A stretch of DNA of 64,000 nt from JAYRZB01 sp041916675 (lineage in GTDB: Bacteria > Pseudomonadota > Alphaproteobacteria > Rhizobiales > Devosiaceae). The stretch is taken from the NCBI GenBank assembly GCA_041916675.1, contig JAYRZB010000007.1, positions 127,765-191,764 on the forward strand, read 5' to 3'. Shown here piece after piece: positions 63,529-64,000 of this stretch; the stretch's first letter is position 1, and every line of letters begins with the position of its first letter. The notes under the pieces were generated by a model, which worked only from the letters and a program-made list of their open reading frames with translations, searched no databases and was not told where the DNA came from. The translations under genes were made by a program, and so were the position numbers.

Positions 63529-64000
<472 letters not shown>

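Overview
The window is a contiguous, GC-rich, densely packed chromosomal segment of an alphaproteobacterium of the order Hyphomicrobiales (Rhizobiales). The partial 16S rRNA at the right end, together with my memory of the family, points to a Devosia/Pelagibacterium-like organism (family Devosiaceae); a database comparison would be needed to fix the genus. Supporting signs are the alphaproteobacterial marker families present (DUF2125, DUF4167, HIG1-type twin-helix protein, MJ0042 zinc-ribbon protein next to ftsEX), the LexA boxes of the alphaproteobacterial type (direct repeat GTTC-N7-GTTC), and gene orders I recognise from the order: argH-lysA, response regulator/zinc ribbon/ftsEX/plsC, ChaC-DUF2125-tyrC-hisC, and ubiG/lysC-ptsP-prfA-prmC-DUF4167-clpB. 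I see no insertion sequence, prophage, CRISPR array or tRNA gene.

Layout. 1-7.3 kb: YqaA/DedA membrane protein, DsbB-like protein, HNH nuclease, esterase, DNA glycosylase alkA, gluQRS, an NAD(P)-binding protein divergent from a LysR regulator with a clear operator between them, HIG1 protein, cobalamin adenosyltransferase and rhomboid protease. 7.4-16.1 kb: two tiny proteins (one YjfB-like), TlpA, argH, ChaC, lysA, response regulator, zinc ribbon, ftsE, ftsX and plsC. 16.1-24 kb: a small unknown gene behind a textbook promoter with a LexA box, a second ChaC, DUF2125, tyrC, hisC, methyltransferase, gloB, GNAT, a small unknown gene behind a sigma-54 promoter, and two membrane proteins. 24-34 kb: fumC, rpmF, two small membrane proteins, ispA facing ispG, an EamA-like protein, bdhA and pyruvate carboxylase. 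34-42 kb: a DUF442 protein, an orphan betaine-type binding protein, and a complete branched-chain amino acid ABC transporter (livK on one strand, livGFHM on the other) around a methyltransferase. 42-47.4 kb: mgsA, LysE, VOC, and a chemotaxis receptor flanked by two paralogous free-standing periplasmic sensor-like proteins. 47.5-58 kb: ubiG, lysC, ptsP, prfA, prmC, DUF4167, clpB. 58-62.5 kb: a second LexA-box operon (DUF6157 + VOC), an MFS exporter behind a palindromic repeat, and an M23 peptidase. 62.9-64 kb: two tandem rRNA promoters, a boxA and the first 472 bases of 16S rRNA.

How it works together. Most genes are core metabolism: lysine (lysC, lysA), arginine (argH), tyrosine (tyrC), histidine (hisC), isoprenoid (ispG, ispA), ubiquinone (ubiG), anaplerosis and TCA (pyc, fumC). 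A recurring theme is thiol and aldehyde chemistry: DsbB, TlpA, two ChaC enzymes, methylglyoxal synthase, glyoxalase II and two VOC proteins. The parts most worth a second look are regulatory: two independent LexA-type operators in front of genes not classically in the SOS response; a precise sigma-54 promoter in front of a small conserved-looking protein with a duplicated translation start; and the chemoreceptor cluster with two secreted sensor-domain paralogs whose upstream regions share a palindromic motif.
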